Shown: piece after piece, positions 6,056 through 6,314 of the stretch
Position numbering within the stretch: the stretch's first letter is position 1
Layout of the letters: every line of letters begins with the position of its first letter
NCBI GenBank assembly: GCA_018058445.1
Contig: JAGOZY010000070.1
Location: 1-6,314 of the forward strand
DNA: 6,314 nucleotides
Direction of reading: 5' to 3'
DNA from: Negativicutes bacterium
GTDB taxonomy: Bacteria > Bacillota > Negativicutes > JAGOZY01
Program-made: the position numbers and the translations under genes
Notes under the pieces: generated by a model
Told to the model about the DNA's origin: nothing
Databases searched by the model: none
Seen by the model: the letters and a program-made list of their open reading frames with translations, nothing else

Positions 6056-6077
6056 TATCAATATCTTTATCTCCTTC

Positions 6078-6107
6078 AGTATAAAAGAGATGGGCTCCAA
6101 AAAGCAA
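6078..6107 (-). promoter_or_regulatory. Possible promoter of the PepT-like gene
   Basis: On the - strand TTGCTT (6102-6107) and TATACT (6078-6083) are 18 bases apart. The -10 box matches the consensus at 5 of 6 positions, the -35 box less well. It lies in the 80-base gap after the CYTH stop, so the peptidase gene could be transcribed separately, perhaps with some read-through. Confidence 0.5.
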
Positions 6108-6122
6108 AGCAATCGTCTCTTT
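6083..6122 (-). terminator. Weak hairpin, possible attenuator after the CYTH gene
   Basis: TCTCTTT (6116-6122 on the + strand) pairs with AAAGAGA (6084-6090), extendable by a few pairs including G-T wobbles, over a loop of about 20-25 bases. On the - strand the second arm ends in a short T-run. The stem is AT-rich and overlaps the proposed promoter, so its function is doubtful. Confidence 0.2.
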
Positions 6123-6314
6123 AAGAAGTAGGTTTACCGCTTTTCGCCAGATTGGCATTTTTATAACGCTGATCGGCAGTAACTTCGTGGCCAAACCAGT
6201 TTGGCGGCACAAAGCTCGCCGCTGCTTCTAGGCTGTCAAACTCAACTTCAACGACTGCAAGACCGGTTAGTTCATTCCCATGATAGATATCCACACTAAC
6301 GATATGTTCACCTT
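6121..6314 (-). CDS. CYTH-domain (triphosphate tunnel) protein, C-terminal part only
   Basis: Read on the - strand, an open frame enters from the window edge and gives 63 residues before TAA (6121-6123). Its sequence matches the end of CYTH proteins: G-L-A-V-V-E-V-E-F-D (18-27), in which alternating acidic residues on a beta strand line the metal-binding tunnel; P-P-N-W-F-G-H-E-V-T (36-45), the characteristic W-G-x-E-V-T signature; and R-Y-K-N-A-N-L-A (49-56), the usual last helix. The family (adenylate cyclase CyaB / thiamine triphosphatase) hydrolyses triphosphates such as inorganic tripolyphosphate or thiamine triphosphate with Mg or Mn. Substrate cannot be told here because the N-terminal E-x-E-x-K motif and about 100 residues are outside the window. 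It is upstream of, and codirectional with, the PepT-like gene. Confidence 0.85.
   Translation of the reverse strand, partial: GEHIVSVDIYHGNELTGLAVVEVEFDSLEAAASFVPPNWFGHEVTADQRYKNANLAKSGKPTS

Noticed and set aside
6041..6112. N-terminal extension of the PepT-like protein from an ATG at 6112
   Set aside because: No ribosome binding site fits it, the extra residues cover the promoter and Shine-Dalgarno region, and the family begins at the inner ATG.
6006..6212. Open frame on the - strand overlapping the CYTH end and PepT-like start
   Set aside because: It is out of frame with both real genes, has no family resemblance and ends inside the peptidase coding region.
1..6314. CRISPR array, insertion sequence, tRNA/rRNA or attachment site
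   Set aside because: No regularly spaced repeats, transposase or integrase motifs, cloverleaf sequence or long direct repeats were found on reading both strands.

Overview
The window looks like the chromosome of a low-GC Gram-positive bacterium (Bacillota). Lactobacillales is the likeliest order, but species cannot be read from the sequence. Evidence for this: purine-rich Shine-Dalgarno sequences close to AGGAGG before almost every gene, use of TTG and GTG starts, short hairpin-plus-T-run terminators, a B. subtilis YqjE-like PepT-family protein, and a Gram-positive style polysaccharide glycosyltransferase cluster.

Left part (1-3005, + strand): the tail of a cell-surface polysaccharide locus. 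It holds a 5'-truncated GT2 glycosyltransferase (1-807), a Capsule_synth (KpsS/KpsC-like, retaining Kdo-transferase fold) protein (845-2107), and a WbbL/RgpB-like GT2 rhamnosyltransferase-type enzyme (2110-2946). The genes are 37 and 2 bases apart and run into one strong bidirectional terminator. They probably add successive sugars to a capsule or wall polysaccharide; the donor sugars cannot be deduced. This block is more AT-rich than what follows, as expected for a variable, exchanged locus.

Right part (3028-6314): ordinary chromosomal genes of higher GC. A Zn-dependent M20 metallo-hydrolase (- strand, 3028-4272) is divergent from a miniature beta-carbonic-anhydrase-like protein (+ strand, 4470-4841). 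The ~200-base spacer between them carries weak promoters and an imperfect 16-base palindrome. A second bidirectional terminator separates the small gene from a PepT-like M20 peptidase (- strand, 4922-6040). Upstream of that, on the same strand, is the C-terminal end of a CYTH-domain (triphosphate tunnel) protein (6121-6314).

There is no CRISPR array, tRNA, rRNA, transposase or recognisable phage element. I do not see a clearly new system. The most interesting items are the Gram-positive Capsule_synth protein, the minimal carbonic-anhydrase-like protein, and the composition step inside the first glycosyltransferase gene. GC values and motif matches were judged by eye and hand counting.
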